From contig NZ_CP077073.1 in assembly GCF_019139535.1 (NCBI RefSeq), positions 1,624,001-1,688,000 of the forward strand: a stretch of DNA of 64,000 nt. Direction: 5' to 3'. This DNA is from Pseudomonas muyukensis. GTDB lineage: Bacteria; Pseudomonadota; Gammaproteobacteria; Pseudomonadales; Pseudomonadaceae. Positions 1-7,971 of the stretch are shown piece by piece. How positions within the stretch are numbered: the first letter of the stretch is position 1; the number at the start of each line of letters is the position of its first letter. A model generated the notes under the pieces. It had not been told where the DNA came from. It saw nothing but the letters and a program-made list of their open reading frames with translations, and did no database searches. The translations under genes were made by a program, and so were the position numbers.

Positions 1-84
1 TCGGTGATCGCCGATATCGACACCGGCAGCGAAGGCGGCCAGGACGCCCGGGCCAAGCCCCACCAGGAGGTCAGCGCCCGATGA
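1..84 (+). CDS. C-terminal end of a probable HlyD/EmrA-type efflux adaptor (partial)
   Basis: An open frame runs from base 1 to a TGA at 82-84 and encodes 27 residues (SVIADIDTGSEGGQDARAK...). The stop overlaps the ATG of the next gene (ATGA), so the two are probably translationally coupled. The segment SVIADIDT resembles the last beta-strand of HlyD/EmrA membrane-fusion proteins, and the next gene is an outer-membrane channel, so a periplasmic adaptor of a tripartite pump is the best reading. Too little is visible to exclude another pump component. Confidence 0.5.
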   Translation, partial: SVIADIDTGSEGGQDARAKPHQEVSAR

Positions 85-1547
85 AGCTTGCACGTACCGG
101 CACGCCCTTGCTGTTGGGCGCCACCCTGGCCTTGAGCGCCTGCACCCTCGGCCCGGACTTTCACAAGCCTGCCTCGAGCGCCCCGGCGGCCTGGCCGGCG
201 TTGCAGGAGAAGGCCGCGCCCAGCCAGCCGCAGAGCACGCCGCTGGAAGCCCGCTGGTGGGAGACTTTCCATGATGCGCAACTCACGGCGCTGATCCAGC
301 GCGCGGTAGAGCGCAACCTGGACCTGCAGATCGCCACCTCGCGCCTGCTGCAAAGCCGTGCGCTGCGCATGAGCATCGCCTCCGAGCAGTACCCGTCGGT
401 GGACCTGGACGCCGGCTACAGCCGTGCGCGCAACAGCGCCGAAGGCCTCGCCGACCCGTCTGGCAAAAATGGCAAGTCGGCGTTCAACCTGTGGCAGGGC
501 GACTTCGTCGCGGCCTGGGAGCTCGACCTGTGGGGCCGCGTGCGCCGCGAAGTGGAAGCGGCCGACGCCAGTGTCGAGGTCGCCGAAAACGATCGCCAGG
601 GCGTGCTGTTGTCGCTGCTGGCAGAAACCGCCAGCACCTATATTCAGTTGCGCTCGGTGCAGAGCACCTTGGGCGTGGTACGCGAGAACCTTGACGTCTC
701 CCGCCACTCGCTGCGCCTGTCGCAGATGCGCCTGAGCGATGGCGTGGCGACCAACCTCGATGTCGCCCAGGCTGCCGCCCAAGTGGCCGCGGTCGAGGCG
801 CGCCTGCCGACCCTCGAAGAGCGCCAGGCGCAGTTGATCAACGCCCTGAGCCTGCTGCTGGCCGAGCCGCCGCGCAGCTTGCAGCAAGAGCTGCTGACCC
901 CAGGCGAACTGCCGCGCACCGCCCAGCGCTTCGCCATGGGCCTGCCGTCGGAGCTGGCCGAGCGCCGTCCCGACATCCGCCAGGCCGAGGCGCGGCTGCA
1001 TGCGGCCACCGCCAGCATCGGCGTGGCCAAGGCCAACTTCTACCCCAGTATTCGCCTGTCCGGCAGCGCCGGCTTCCAGTCGATGCAGCTGTCCGACTTC
1101 GGCAACTGGGACGCGCGGCGCTTCGCCATCGGGCCACAGTTGAACCTGCCGATTTTCGAAGGCGGGCGCCTCAAGGGCGTGCTCGAACTGCGCGAGGCGC
1201 AGCAGCAGGAAGCGGCGCTGCAGTATCAGCAGACGGTGCTGCGTGCCTGGCACGAAGTGGACGATGTGTTGCGCCAGTACAACGCCAGCCAGTTGCGCCG
1301 CGACCTGCTCGAGGAAGCGGTGCGCCAGAGCCGGGTGGCCCTGGACAACGCCAAGCGCCAGTACGTGGAAGGCGCGGTGGACTTCCTCAACGTGTTGACG
1401 GTGCAGAGCGCGTTGCTGGCCAACCAGGAACAGTGGGTGGAAAGCAGCGCTGCCACGTCGTTGTCCATGGTCGGGCTGTACAAGTCCCTGGGCGGTGGCT
1501 GGCAATCGTTTGCGCCAGTATTGCAAGCCAAGGTTGAACGCGATTGA
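81..1547 (+). CDS. NodT-family outer-membrane efflux lipoprotein
   Basis: Outer-membrane channel of a tripartite drug or solute efflux pump, 488 aa, the usual length for NodT/OprM proteins. The N-terminus is a lipoprotein signal with lipobox L18-S-A-C21 followed by TLGPDF, typical of this family. Two outer-membrane efflux protein repeats follow, with the family motif WELDLWGRVRREVEA near residue 150 and a second repeat containing ERRPDIRQAEARL near 300. The start codon overlaps the stop of the upstream adaptor-like gene, implying one operon. A strong hairpin terminator follows at 1573-1616. The pump's substrate cannot be read from the sequence. Confidence 0.92.
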   Translation: MKLARTGTPLLLGATLALSACTLGPDFHKPASSAPAAWPALQEKAAPSQPQSTPLEARWWETFHDAQLTALIQRAVERNLDLQIATSRLLQSRALRMSIASEQYPSVDLDAGYSRARNSAEGLADPSGKNGKSAFNLWQGDFVAAWELDLWGRVRREVEAADASVEVAENDRQGVLLSLLAETASTYIQLRSVQSTLGVVRENLDVSRHSLRLSQMRLSDGVATNLDVAQAAAQVAAVEARLPTLEERQAQLINALSLLLAEPPRSLQQELLTPGELPRTAQRFAMGLPSELAERRPDIRQAEARLHAATASIGVAKANFYPSIRLSGSAGFQSMQLSDFGNWDARRFAIGPQLNLPIFEGGRLKGVLELREAQQQEAALQYQQTVLRAWHEVDDVLRQYNASQLRRDLLEEAVRQSRVALDNAKRQYVEGAVDFLNVLTVQSALLANQEQWVESSAATSLSMVGLYKSLGGGWQSFAPVLQAKVERD

Positions 1548-1572
1548 AAGTCGCGGTCAAAGAGCCATGAGG

Positions 1573-1616
1573 CACGCCGCCAACAATGCTTGCGTTGTTG
1601 GCGGCGTGTCGTTTTT
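1573..1616 (+). terminator. Intrinsic terminator after the NodT gene
   Basis: A perfect 14-bp inverted repeat (cacgccgccaacaa, 1573-1586, with its complement at 1595-1608) with an 8-nt loop is followed by tcgttttt. It separates the efflux operon from the SDR gene. Confidence 0.85.
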
Positions 1617-1650
1617 GGGAACAGATATCATCCAGAAAAAGGACGCAGGT

Positions 1651-2445
1651 ATGAATATTTCCTTGCACGGCAAAAGTGCAATCGTCAGCGGTTCCACGGC
1701 CGGCATAGGGTTCGCCGTCGCTTTCGGCTTGGCCGAGGCGGGTGCGAATGTGGTGATCAACGGTCGCGATGAAGGCCGGGTGAAACGCGCCATCAAGAAA
1801 ATCACCGACAAGCTGCCAGGCGCCAGGGTGTCCGGCGTGGTCGCCGACCTGGGCACGCTCGAGGGCGTGAAGAAGCTGATCGCCAAGGAGCCGGAAACCG
1901 ACATCCTGGTGAACAACCTGGGCATCTTCGAGCCCAAGGGCTTCTTCGAGATCAGCGACGAAGACTGGCAGCACTTCTTCGAGGTCAACGTGATGAGTGC
2001 GGTGCGCCTGTCGCGTCACTACGCCCAGGGCATGAAAGTGCGCAATTGGGGGCGGGTGCTGTTCATGTCCAGCGAGTCGGCGCTGCAGATCCCGACCGAG
2101 ATGATCCACTACGGCACCACCAAGACCGCGTTGCTGGCGGTTTCCCGCGGGTTGGCCGAGACCCTGGCCGGTACTGGGGTGACGGTCAACGCCGTGCTGC
2201 CGGGGCCAACCCGTTCCGAGGGAGTGGGCGGTTACTTCGAGAAGATGGCTGACGAGGCCGGCAAGCCGGTGGAGGAGCTGGAGGCCAGCTTCATCGCCGA
2301 GCACCGTTCCAGCTCGATCATCAAGCGCCTGGCCACGGTGGAAGAGGTGGCCAACCTGGTGGTCTACCTGGCTTCGCGCCAGGCCAGTGCCACCACCGGC
2401 GCGGCCATGCGCGTGGATGGCGGGGTGGTGCGTTCGATCGCCTGA
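1651..2445 (+). CDS. Short-chain dehydrogenase/reductase
   Basis: A 264-aa NAD(P)-dependent oxidoreductase of the classical SDR family. The cofactor motif GSTAGIG lies at residues 14-20, NNLG (variant of NNAG) near 88, serine at 140-141 and the catalytic Y154-x3-K158 in HYGTTK. The C-terminal GAAMRVDGGVVRS is also typical. The start at 1651 is chosen for the Shine-Dalgarno-like ggacgcagg just upstream and because the SDR fold begins there; longer in-frame starts run into the upstream terminator. It is flanked by terminators on both sides, so it is probably monocistronic. The substrate is unknown. Confidence 0.88.
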   Translation: MNISLHGKSAIVSGSTAGIGFAVAFGLAEAGANVVINGRDEGRVKRAIKKITDKLPGARVSGVVADLGTLEGVKKLIAKEPETDILVNNLGIFEPKGFFEISDEDWQHFFEVNVMSAVRLSRHYAQGMKVRNWGRVLFMSSESALQIPTEMIHYGTTKTALLAVSRGLAETLAGTGVTVNAVLPGPTRSEGVGGYFEKMADEAGKPVEELEASFIAEHRSSSIIKRLATVEEVANLVVYLASRQASATTGAAMRVDGGVVRSIA

Positions 2446-2452
2446 TGCAAAA

Positions 2453-2483
2453 AAAGCCCGGGCGGCCATGCCGTCCGGGCTTT
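2453..2483. terminator. Bidirectional terminator between SDR and the decarboxylase gene
   Basis: A 13-bp stem (aaagcccgggcgg/ccgtccgggcttt, with one G-T pair) and a 5-nt loop has A-rich and T-rich flanks, so it can serve the rightward SDR and the leftward decarboxylase operon. Confidence 0.8.
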
Positions 2484-2522
2484 GCTGTGGTCGCGATCGC
2501 TGGCGAACACGGTGTTGCCTGG

Positions 2523-2585
2523 TTCGCCAGCAAGGCTGGCTCCTACTGGTTGGAATCTGTGTAGGAGCCGGCTTTGCCGGCGAAC
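2523..2585. repeat. REP pair (ccggct/gccggc type)
   Basis: Two inverted copies of the Pseudomonas REP core (ggctggctcctac and gtaggagccggctttgcc) lie between the convergent SDR and decarboxylase genes. The left copy is diverged (ttcgccagcaaggctgg). Confidence 0.8.
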
Positions 2586-2616
2586 ACCGGCGCAGACGGT
2601 GCCATGCACCGCAGGG

Positions 2617-4308
2617 TCAATGCGCCAAGGTCGGCTGGCTCAGCGCCGGCAGCCCGTAGTCGAATTCGGCGAACAGCCGGGCAAAGCGCTTGAGCGACTC
2701 CGGCGCATCCATGCGCTCCATCACCACCTCGATGAACACCAGCGCGTCGCAGGCTTCGGCCTCGATCAGCGCCACCTCCAGCTGGTCCTCGGTGTGCACC
2801 GTGAAGTGCCGGGCGCGGTCGCGGGTGTCGAGCACCTTGGGCAGTTGCGCATAACGCCACGGGTTGATGTCGTTGTAGCTGGAGTTCTCGCCGAGGATCA
2901 GCCGCTCGATGGTGTAGCCATCGTTGTTGATCAGGAAGATGATCGGCTTGAGGTCATGGGCCAGCAGGGTCGACAGCTCCTGCACGGTCATCTGCAACGA
3001 ACCGTCGCCGATGAACAGCATTTGCCGGCGCTGCGGCTGGGCCAGCAGGGTGCCGAGCAGGGCCGGCAGGGTGTAGCCGATCGAGCCCCAGATCGGCTGG
3101 GTCAGGTAGGTCACCCCCCGCGGCATGCGCAGGCCGTTGAGCCCGGCCGAGGAGGTGCCGCTCTCGGCGATGATCAACTCGTCGCCGCGGATCAGGTGGG
3201 CGATGCGCTGCCAGAAGCGCAGTTGGCTCAGCGGGTGCTCGGGCAGCGCACGGAACGCCGCCGGGCCGCTGAACGGCGGGACCTGGCGCGCCATGGCCTG
3301 CATCACCGGCGGTTGCTGGACCAGGGTTTCCAGCACCTGGCGCATGCTCACCGCGTTGTAGTGCACCTTGGCCATCGACGCGGCGTAGGGCTGCAGCTGG
3401 ATCAGTGCGCCGTCCTGGAATTTTTGCGAGAACAGCGCGGTGCTGACGTCGGTGAAGCGCGCGCCGATGCTCAGCACGCAGTCGGCCTGCTCGATTGCCT
3501 CGCGCACCGCCGGGGCGCTGCCGGCCCCGGCGTAGGTGCCGAGGAACAGGTGGTGGGTCTCCGGCAGCATGGCCTTGGCCGGCGGCAGGTTGGCGAACGG
3601 CAGGTCGAGGCGCTCGATCAGCTCCAGCACCTGCTCGGTCAGGCCGAAGCGTTCGACGTCGATGTCCACCAGCACCACCGGCCGGCTGGCCTTGGCCAGG
3701 CGTTCGCGCAACTGGGTCACCACGTGCTGCAGCTGGCCTGGCTCGCTGCGACTTTCGCAGCGTTGCAGCGGGGTGTCGGGCACCTCGATGTGCAGGTAGG
3801 CGAGGTCCGAGGGCAGTTGCAGGTAGACCGGGCGGCGTTCGCGCAGGCAGGTCTGCAGCACCCGGTCGATCTCCTGCGCGGCGTTTTCCACGGTGATGCG
3901 CGCCTGGGCCACGGTGAACTGGCGCACGGCAACCATGACGTTGTCGTAGTTGCCGTCAGCCAGGGTGTGGTGCATCAGCGCCCGGTCGATGATCGCGTGC
4001 AGCGGCGGCATGCCGGAGATCATGACCACCGGCACCCGCTCGGCATAGGCCCCGGCAATGCCGTTCAGGGCACTGAGGTCGCCCACGCCGTAGGTGGTCA
4101 GCACCGCGCCGAAGCCTTGGGCGCGGGCGTAGCCGTCGGCGGCGTAGGCAGCGTTGAGCTCGTTGCAGTTGCCGATGAACTGCAGGTCCGGCATGACCTC
4201 GACCTGTTCGAGCAAGGTCAGGTTGTAGTCGCCGGGCACGCCGAACAGATGGCGGATACCGAATTCCTGCAGGCGACGCAGGAGAAAGTCGCCGATGGTC
4301 ATGTCCAT
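2617..4308 (-). CDS. Indolepyruvate/phenylpyruvate decarboxylase-type TPP enzyme
   Basis: A 563-aa thiamine-diphosphate-dependent 2-oxo acid decarboxylase, expected to turn an aryl- or alkyl-pyruvate into the aldehyde and CO2. Residues of the PDC/IPDC subfamily are in place: D27 (GVPGDYN), E50 in NCNELNAAYAADGYAR, the H113-H114 pair (MHHTLADG), the TPP/Mg motif GDGSLQMTVQEL, and NNDGYTIER with its active-site Glu. These separate it from acetolactate synthase and benzoylformate decarboxylase. It is the last gene of a leftward set, 45 bp after the PaaK-like gene. The context suggests an aromatic 2-oxo acid (phenylpyruvate or indolepyruvate), but specificity is an inference. Confidence 0.85.
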   Translation of the reverse strand: MDMTIGDFLLRRLQEFGIRHLFGVPGDYNLTLLEQVEVMPDLQFIGNCNELNAAYAADGYARAQGFGAVLTTYGVGDLSALNGIAGAYAERVPVVMISGMPPLHAIIDRALMHHTLADGNYDNVMVAVRQFTVAQARITVENAAQEIDRVLQTCLRERRPVYLQLPSDLAYLHIEVPDTPLQRCESRSEPGQLQHVVTQLRERLAKASRPVVLVDIDVERFGLTEQVLELIERLDLPFANLPPAKAMLPETHHLFLGTYAGAGSAPAVREAIEQADCVLSIGARFTDVSTALFSQKFQDGALIQLQPYAASMAKVHYNAVSMRQVLETLVQQPPVMQAMARQVPPFSGPAAFRALPEHPLSQLRFWQRIAHLIRGDELIIAESGTSSAGLNGLRMPRGVTYLTQPIWGSIGYTLPALLGTLLAQPQRRQMLFIGDGSLQMTVQELSTLLAHDLKPIIFLINNDGYTIERLILGENSSYNDINPWRYAQLPKVLDTRDRARHFTVHTEDQLEVALIEAEACDALVFIEVVMERMDAPESLKRFARLFAEFDYGLPALSQPTLAH

Positions 4309-4353
4309 GTTGGAGTCAACCTCGTGAGTCCGTTGAGGAGGGATAGCGCGCCG

Positions 4354-5700
4354 TCAGCGTGTGCCGCGCAGGTCGATGACCTTGCCGGCCTTGCCTTCGG
4401 AGCGTTTCAGGGAGTGGCAGGGGTTGAGCACGATGCGGGTGCTGATGCCGACATGCACCTTGATCCGGTGGCTGAGCTGCTGGCAGGCCGCCTGTTGTTC
4501 CTCGTTGCTCAGCCGGCTGTGCTCCGGGCGCAACTCGACCTGGACGCTGAGGGCGTCGAGGTTGCCTTCGCGGCTGACGTGCAGTTCGTGCACGGGGCTG
4601 AAGATGAACAGGTTCAGCAGCTGTTCCTCGATCTGGCTGGGGAACACATTGACCCCGCGGATGATCAGCATGTCGTCGCTGCGCCCGGTGATCTTGTCCA
4701 GGCGGCGCATGGCGCGGCCGTTGCCCGGCAGCAGGCGGGTCAGGTCGCGGGTGCGGTAGCGCACCATCGGCAGCGCTTCCTTGCTCAGGGTGGTCAGCAC
4801 CAGTTCGCCGAACTCGCCCTCGGGCAGCACTTGGCCGGTCACCGGGTCGATGATCTCCGGGTAGAAGTGGTCTTCCCAGAGGGTCGGGCCGTCCTTGGTG
4901 TCCAGGTGCTCCATGGCAACGCCCGGGCCCATGACTTCCGACAGGCCGTAGATGTCCAGGGCCTGGATGCCCAGGCGCTGTTCCAGCTCGGCGCGCATCT
5001 GCTGGCCCCACGGCTCGGCGCCGAAGATCCCGACCCGCAGCGACAGCGCGCGCGGGTCCAGGCCCTGGCGCTCGATCTCTTCGGCGATGTTGAGCATGTA
5101 CGACGGCGTGACCATGATGATGTCGGGCTGGAAGTCGCGGATCAGCTGGACCTGTTTCTCGGTCTGGCCGCCGGACATCGGGATCACCGTGCAGCCAAGC
5201 TTTTCGGCGCCGTAGTGCGCGCCCAGGCCGCCGGTGAACAGGCCGTAGCCGTAGGCGATGTGGATCCGGTCGCCGCGCTGGCCGCCGGCGGCGCGGATCG
5301 AACGGGCCACCAGCGACGACCAGACATCGATGTCATGCCGGGTGTAGCCGACCACGGTGGGCTTGCCGGTGGTGCCGCTGGAGGCGTGCAGGCGCACCAC
5401 CTGGTCCATGGGCACGGCGAACAGGCCGAACGGGTAGTGCTCGCGCAGTTCGGCCTTGCTGGTCAGGGGGAAACGGGCCAGGTCCTCCAGCTGGGTCATG
5501 TCCTGTGGGTGGACCCCCAGGGCCTGGAACTGCTCGCGGTACCAGGGCACGTTGGCGTAGGCATGTTCCAGGGTGACGCGCAGGCGCTGCAGCTGGTGGG
5601 CGCGCAGGGCGTCGACGCTGGCTTGTTCGAAACGATCGTCGACCGGGTCGGCGAAGGCGGTGGACGTTGTGCTGTGCAAGGGCATCGATGGGATGGGCAT
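4354..5700 (-). CDS. Phenylacetate-CoA ligase family protein (PaaK-like)
   Basis: A 448-aa ATP-dependent aryl-acid CoA ligase. The adenylate-forming P-loop SSGTTGKP lies at residues 107-114, YGLSEVMGPG near the middle, YRTRDLTRL after it, and the C-terminal catalytic-lysine region is GKAGKVIDLRGTR. Its length and motifs match PaaK rather than long 4CL-type ligases. The start at 5700 is chosen for the upstream agagagcag Shine-Dalgarno; the frame extends 17 codons upstream without an RBS. It shares the strand with thioesterase, acyl-CoA dehydrogenase-like and decarboxylase genes, so it probably activates an arylacetic or related acid. No paaABCDE ring-epoxidase genes are nearby, so this is not the standard paa catabolic operon. 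Confidence 0.88.
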   Translation of the reverse strand: MPIPSMPLHSTTSTAFADPVDDRFEQASVDALRAHQLQRLRVTLEHAYANVPWYREQFQALGVHPQDMTQLEDLARFPLTSKAELREHYPFGLFAVPMDQVVRLHASSGTTGKPTVVGYTRHDIDVWSSLVARSIRAAGGQRGDRIHIAYGYGLFTGGLGAHYGAEKLGCTVIPMSGGQTEKQVQLIRDFQPDIIMVTPSYMLNIAEEIERQGLDPRALSLRVGIFGAEPWGQQMRAELEQRLGIQALDIYGLSEVMGPGVAMEHLDTKDGPTLWEDHFYPEIIDPVTGQVLPEGEFGELVLTTLSKEALPMVRYRTRDLTRLLPGNGRAMRRLDKITGRSDDMLIIRGVNVFPSQIEEQLLNLFIFSPVHELHVSREGNLDALSVQVELRPEHSRLSNEEQQAACQQLSHRIKVHVGISTRIVLNPCHSLKRSEGKAGKVIDLRGTR

Positions 5701-5751
5701 CGGATCTGCTCTCTTTGTGTAGGGCGCATTGGAAGGCAGGCAAAGCCCCAC

Positions 5752-5801
5752 TGCCGGCTCACCCCAGGCCGACCCCGAAGGGTTGGCCTGGCGTGCCGGC
5801 A
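5752..5801 (-). other. Long intercistronic hairpin upstream of the PaaK-like gene
   Basis: In the 138-bp gap between the flavoprotein and ligase genes there is a 12-bp stem (ccaggccgaccc/gggttggcctgg, one G-T pair, loop cgaa) inside a 7-bp outer stem (tgccggc/gccggca). No T-run follows on the transcribed strand, so an RNA processing or stability element is more likely than a terminator. Confidence 0.5.
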
Positions 5802-5838
5802 GGGCATGGCAGGGCTTGCGAGCTGCGGGCTCGACCGT

Positions 5839-6981
5839 TCAGACGGCCTGTGTCAGGCGCAGCAGCTGGTTGAAGATGTTCTTCTGGTGCATCTCTTCGG
5901 TGCCGCCGACGCTGGCGAAGCCCAGGGCATCCTTGACCAGGTTGGCGACGTCGCCTTCGTGGTAGCCCAGGCTGCCGTACAGCTTGAGCAGGCTGATGGC
6001 GCTGTTGATGAAGTCCTGCGCGGCGCCGAGCTTGGCGATCGAGCAGTTCATCAGGGCCTGGGGCTGGTCGTTGAGCAACTGGTCGAGGGCGGCATAGGCC
6101 ATCCAGCGGTTGCGTTCGATGCCCATGGCCAGGTCCACCAGGCGCTTCTGCACGTACTGGTGGTTGTCGATGGTGCTGTTGAAGCTTTCGCGCTTGGCCG
6201 CGTACTGCATGGCTTCGGCGAGGAACGGGGTAGGCAGGTTGGCCGCCACCAGGCCGTAGTACAGGCGGCCCAGGGAAATGATCTTGATCAGCTGCTGCAG
6301 GCCGCGGCCTGGCTCGCCGAGCACCTGGGCAGTCGGTACGTGCAGGTTGTCGAAGTGCAGCGGGCCGGTCGGCAGGTGCTTGTTGCCGAGCTTGTCGTCA
6401 GGTTGGCCGCGGGTCAGGCCCGGGGTGTCCTTGTCGATCATCACCAGGGCGATATTGGCCTTGGCGTCGGTGTCCAGCTTGGTGACGATCAGCATGAAGT
6501 CGGCCACGGGGGCGTGGGCGATGTTGAACTTGCTGCCGTTGAGGCGGTAGCCGCCATCGACCGGGGTCAGCAGGCTGTGGATGCTGCGTACGTCGGTGCC
6601 GGTACCGGGTTCGGCGATGCCGGTGGCGCTCAGCGCGCCGTTGAGGATCGCGGTGAGGTAGCGGTCTTTCTGTTCGTCGTTGCCGTACAGCATCAGGGCA
6701 CGGACCATGCCGGCCTGGGCGATCACCGAGAGCAGCAGCTCAGGGGTGCGGATCGACGAGGCCAGGCCTTCGAGGGCGGCGGTGAAGCCCCACCAGTCCT
6801 CGCCCAGGCCACCGTGGCTGACGGGGATGACCAATTGCCAGAGGCCGGCATCGCACAGGCGTTGCCAGCCGTAATGGTCGAAACCCGGTTCGGCGCTGCG
6901 GCGGGCGTGTGCCAGCTCGGCGCCGATGGCCCGGTATTTCACCAGCAGTTCATGCTGCTGGGGCGTCCAGGAAAAATTCAT
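5839..6981 (-). CDS. Acyl-CoA dehydrogenase-like flavoprotein lacking the usual catalytic Glu
   Basis: A 380-aa protein with the full acyl-CoA dehydrogenase fold. The N-terminal helical part contains PVSHGGLGEDW, the FAD/substrate motif is AEPGTGTDVRSI, the middle beta domain NGSKFNIAHAPVADFML, and the C-terminal region LYGSLGYHEGD. By eye, the position of the MCAD/SCAD base (YEGTS) reads V-G-G-T, and the alternative isovaleryl-CoA dehydrogenase position (LER) reads LGR, so neither holds Glu. This suggests either a different base or a flavin oxygenase-type reaction on a CoA ester. It sits 72 bp downstream of the thioesterase and upstream of the PaaK-like ligase, probably in one operon. Confidence 0.85.
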   Translation of the reverse strand: MNFSWTPQQHELLVKYRAIGAELAHARRSAEPGFDHYGWQRLCDAGLWQLVIPVSHGGLGEDWWGFTAALEGLASSIRTPELLLSVIAQAGMVRALMLYGNDEQKDRYLTAILNGALSATGIAEPGTGTDVRSIHSLLTPVDGGYRLNGSKFNIAHAPVADFMLIVTKLDTDAKANIALVMIDKDTPGLTRGQPDDKLGNKHLPTGPLHFDNLHVPTAQVLGEPGRGLQQLIKIISLGRLYYGLVAANLPTPFLAEAMQYAAKRESFNSTIDNHQYVQKRLVDLAMGIERNRWMAYAALDQLLNDQPQALMNCSIAKLGAAQDFINSAISLLKLYGSLGYHEGDVANLVKDALGFASVGGTEEMHQKNIFNQLLRLTQAV

Positions 6982-7053
6982 CGCGAGAGTTCCTTTGCAG
7001 TCTGCTCGCCGGCCGCCAGGCGCCCGGCGAAACCATCATCCCTGAGCCCGGGC

Positions 7054-7467
7054 TCAGCCTTCCTGGAATGCCAGGACCTGGTCCTTGAACGCTTGCGGGA
7101 CCGGCACGGTGGCTTGTTTGTCGTAGTCGAACATCACGTGGTACGACTTGGCCTTGGCGACGATTTCCTTGCTGTCGTCCGAGCGGCGCATGATGTGCTC
7201 GATCTCGAAGCTCTTGGTGCCGAACTTGACCACCGAGCTGGTGACTACCAGGGTTTCGCCGTACATGGCCTGGGCCACGTAGTCGCACTCGCTGCGCACC
7301 ATGATGTGCGGCAGTTTTTCGCGCTTGGGCAGGTCCAGCAGGTCGTGCATGTAGCAGAGGTAGGCGTGCTGCATGTAGTCGTAGTAAATCGGGCTGCTGA
7401 CATGGCCCATGGAGTCGGTGTCGCGGTATTTGATTTCAATGACGGTGTCGAAACCCTTGGTGCTCAT
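7054..7467 (-). CDS. Hotdog-fold acyl-CoA thioesterase (4-hydroxybenzoyl-CoA thioesterase-like)
   Basis: A 137-aa single-domain hotdog protein. The active-site region YRDTDSMGHVSSPIYYDYMQ corresponds to the DxxGHVNN...Y pattern of YbgC/4HBT thioesterases. The start at 7467 is chosen because aaaggacgttc lies just upstream; the frame extends 22 codons further into the AT-rich promoter region. It is the first gene of the leftward set thioesterase - flavoprotein - CoA ligase - decarboxylase and likely releases the free acid from a CoA-bound product of the pathway, or proofreads stalled intermediates. The substrate is unknown. Confidence 0.85.
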   Translation of the reverse strand: MSTKGFDTVIEIKYRDTDSMGHVSSPIYYDYMQHAYLCYMHDLLDLPKREKLPHIMVRSECDYVAQAMYGETLVVTSSVVKFGTKSFEIEHIMRRSDDSKEIVAKAKSYHVMFDYDKQATVPVPQAFKDQVLAFQEG

Positions 7468-7971
7468 TATGAACGTCCTTTTATATGAGGGTGGAGAGAG
7501 GAATGTCATTATCTTGAAACTTTTTTGTCTCATGTCAGTGCGCTTGAAGTGCGACTGAAATATAAAGTTTCAAAGTGGTTTTAATCCTAAGCAGCTTGTC
7601 CGACGATAGCTACTCGCATTCTTATAACTGACTGTTGCACTCTGTTATATACAAGCTGTGGGCCACGAAATACGCGGTCTTGCTAGGTTTTTTCGACGCG
7701 CTTGGGGGCGTTGGGAGGCGCGGGGACGATCGGTCGCAGGGAAATTAAAATAGCACTGGGAAAAGCTCGCGTTTTGCCGGCAACGACGAACGTCATGACT
7801 GTTTATTTAGCCGGGGTCGAGAATGCGAGTTTATTTTCGGTGGCGCTGGTCTTGCGCCCCGTTATTACGCTTTGCTGAATGCGAGTAGTTGAGTTGTATA
7901 CATTCTTTTAGCATGTCGAAGAGCGTGCCCTGCGCTGAATGGGCACTGTTGTCGCAAGGAGTACTTTCGAT
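7468..7971. promoter_or_regulatory. AT-rich divergent promoter region with repeated gaatgcgagt motifs
   Basis: This 504-bp gap separates the leftward thioesterase operon from the rightward SDR/lyase operon and is visibly more AT-rich than its surroundings. It holds no credible gene. Visible elements are: ctactcgcattc at 7610-7621; gaatgcgagt at 7821-7830; gaatgcgagtag at 7877-7888, the exact inverse of the first; and a separate 10-bp inverted pair ttgaaacttt (7514-7523) and aaagtttcaa (7564-7573). Possible -10 elements such as tatata (about 7645) and tataca (about 7897) are present. The repeated motif is a candidate operator for the nearby TetR protein. Confidence 0.55.

Noticed and set aside
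2482..7488. A 1668-codon open frame on the + strand opposite the decarboxylase, ligase and flavoprotein genes
   Set aside because: Its translation is low-complexity (Gln/Val/Gly/Ala/His-rich) and has no domain, while the minus strand holds four clear enzymes. In GC-rich genomes the opposite strand often lacks stops.
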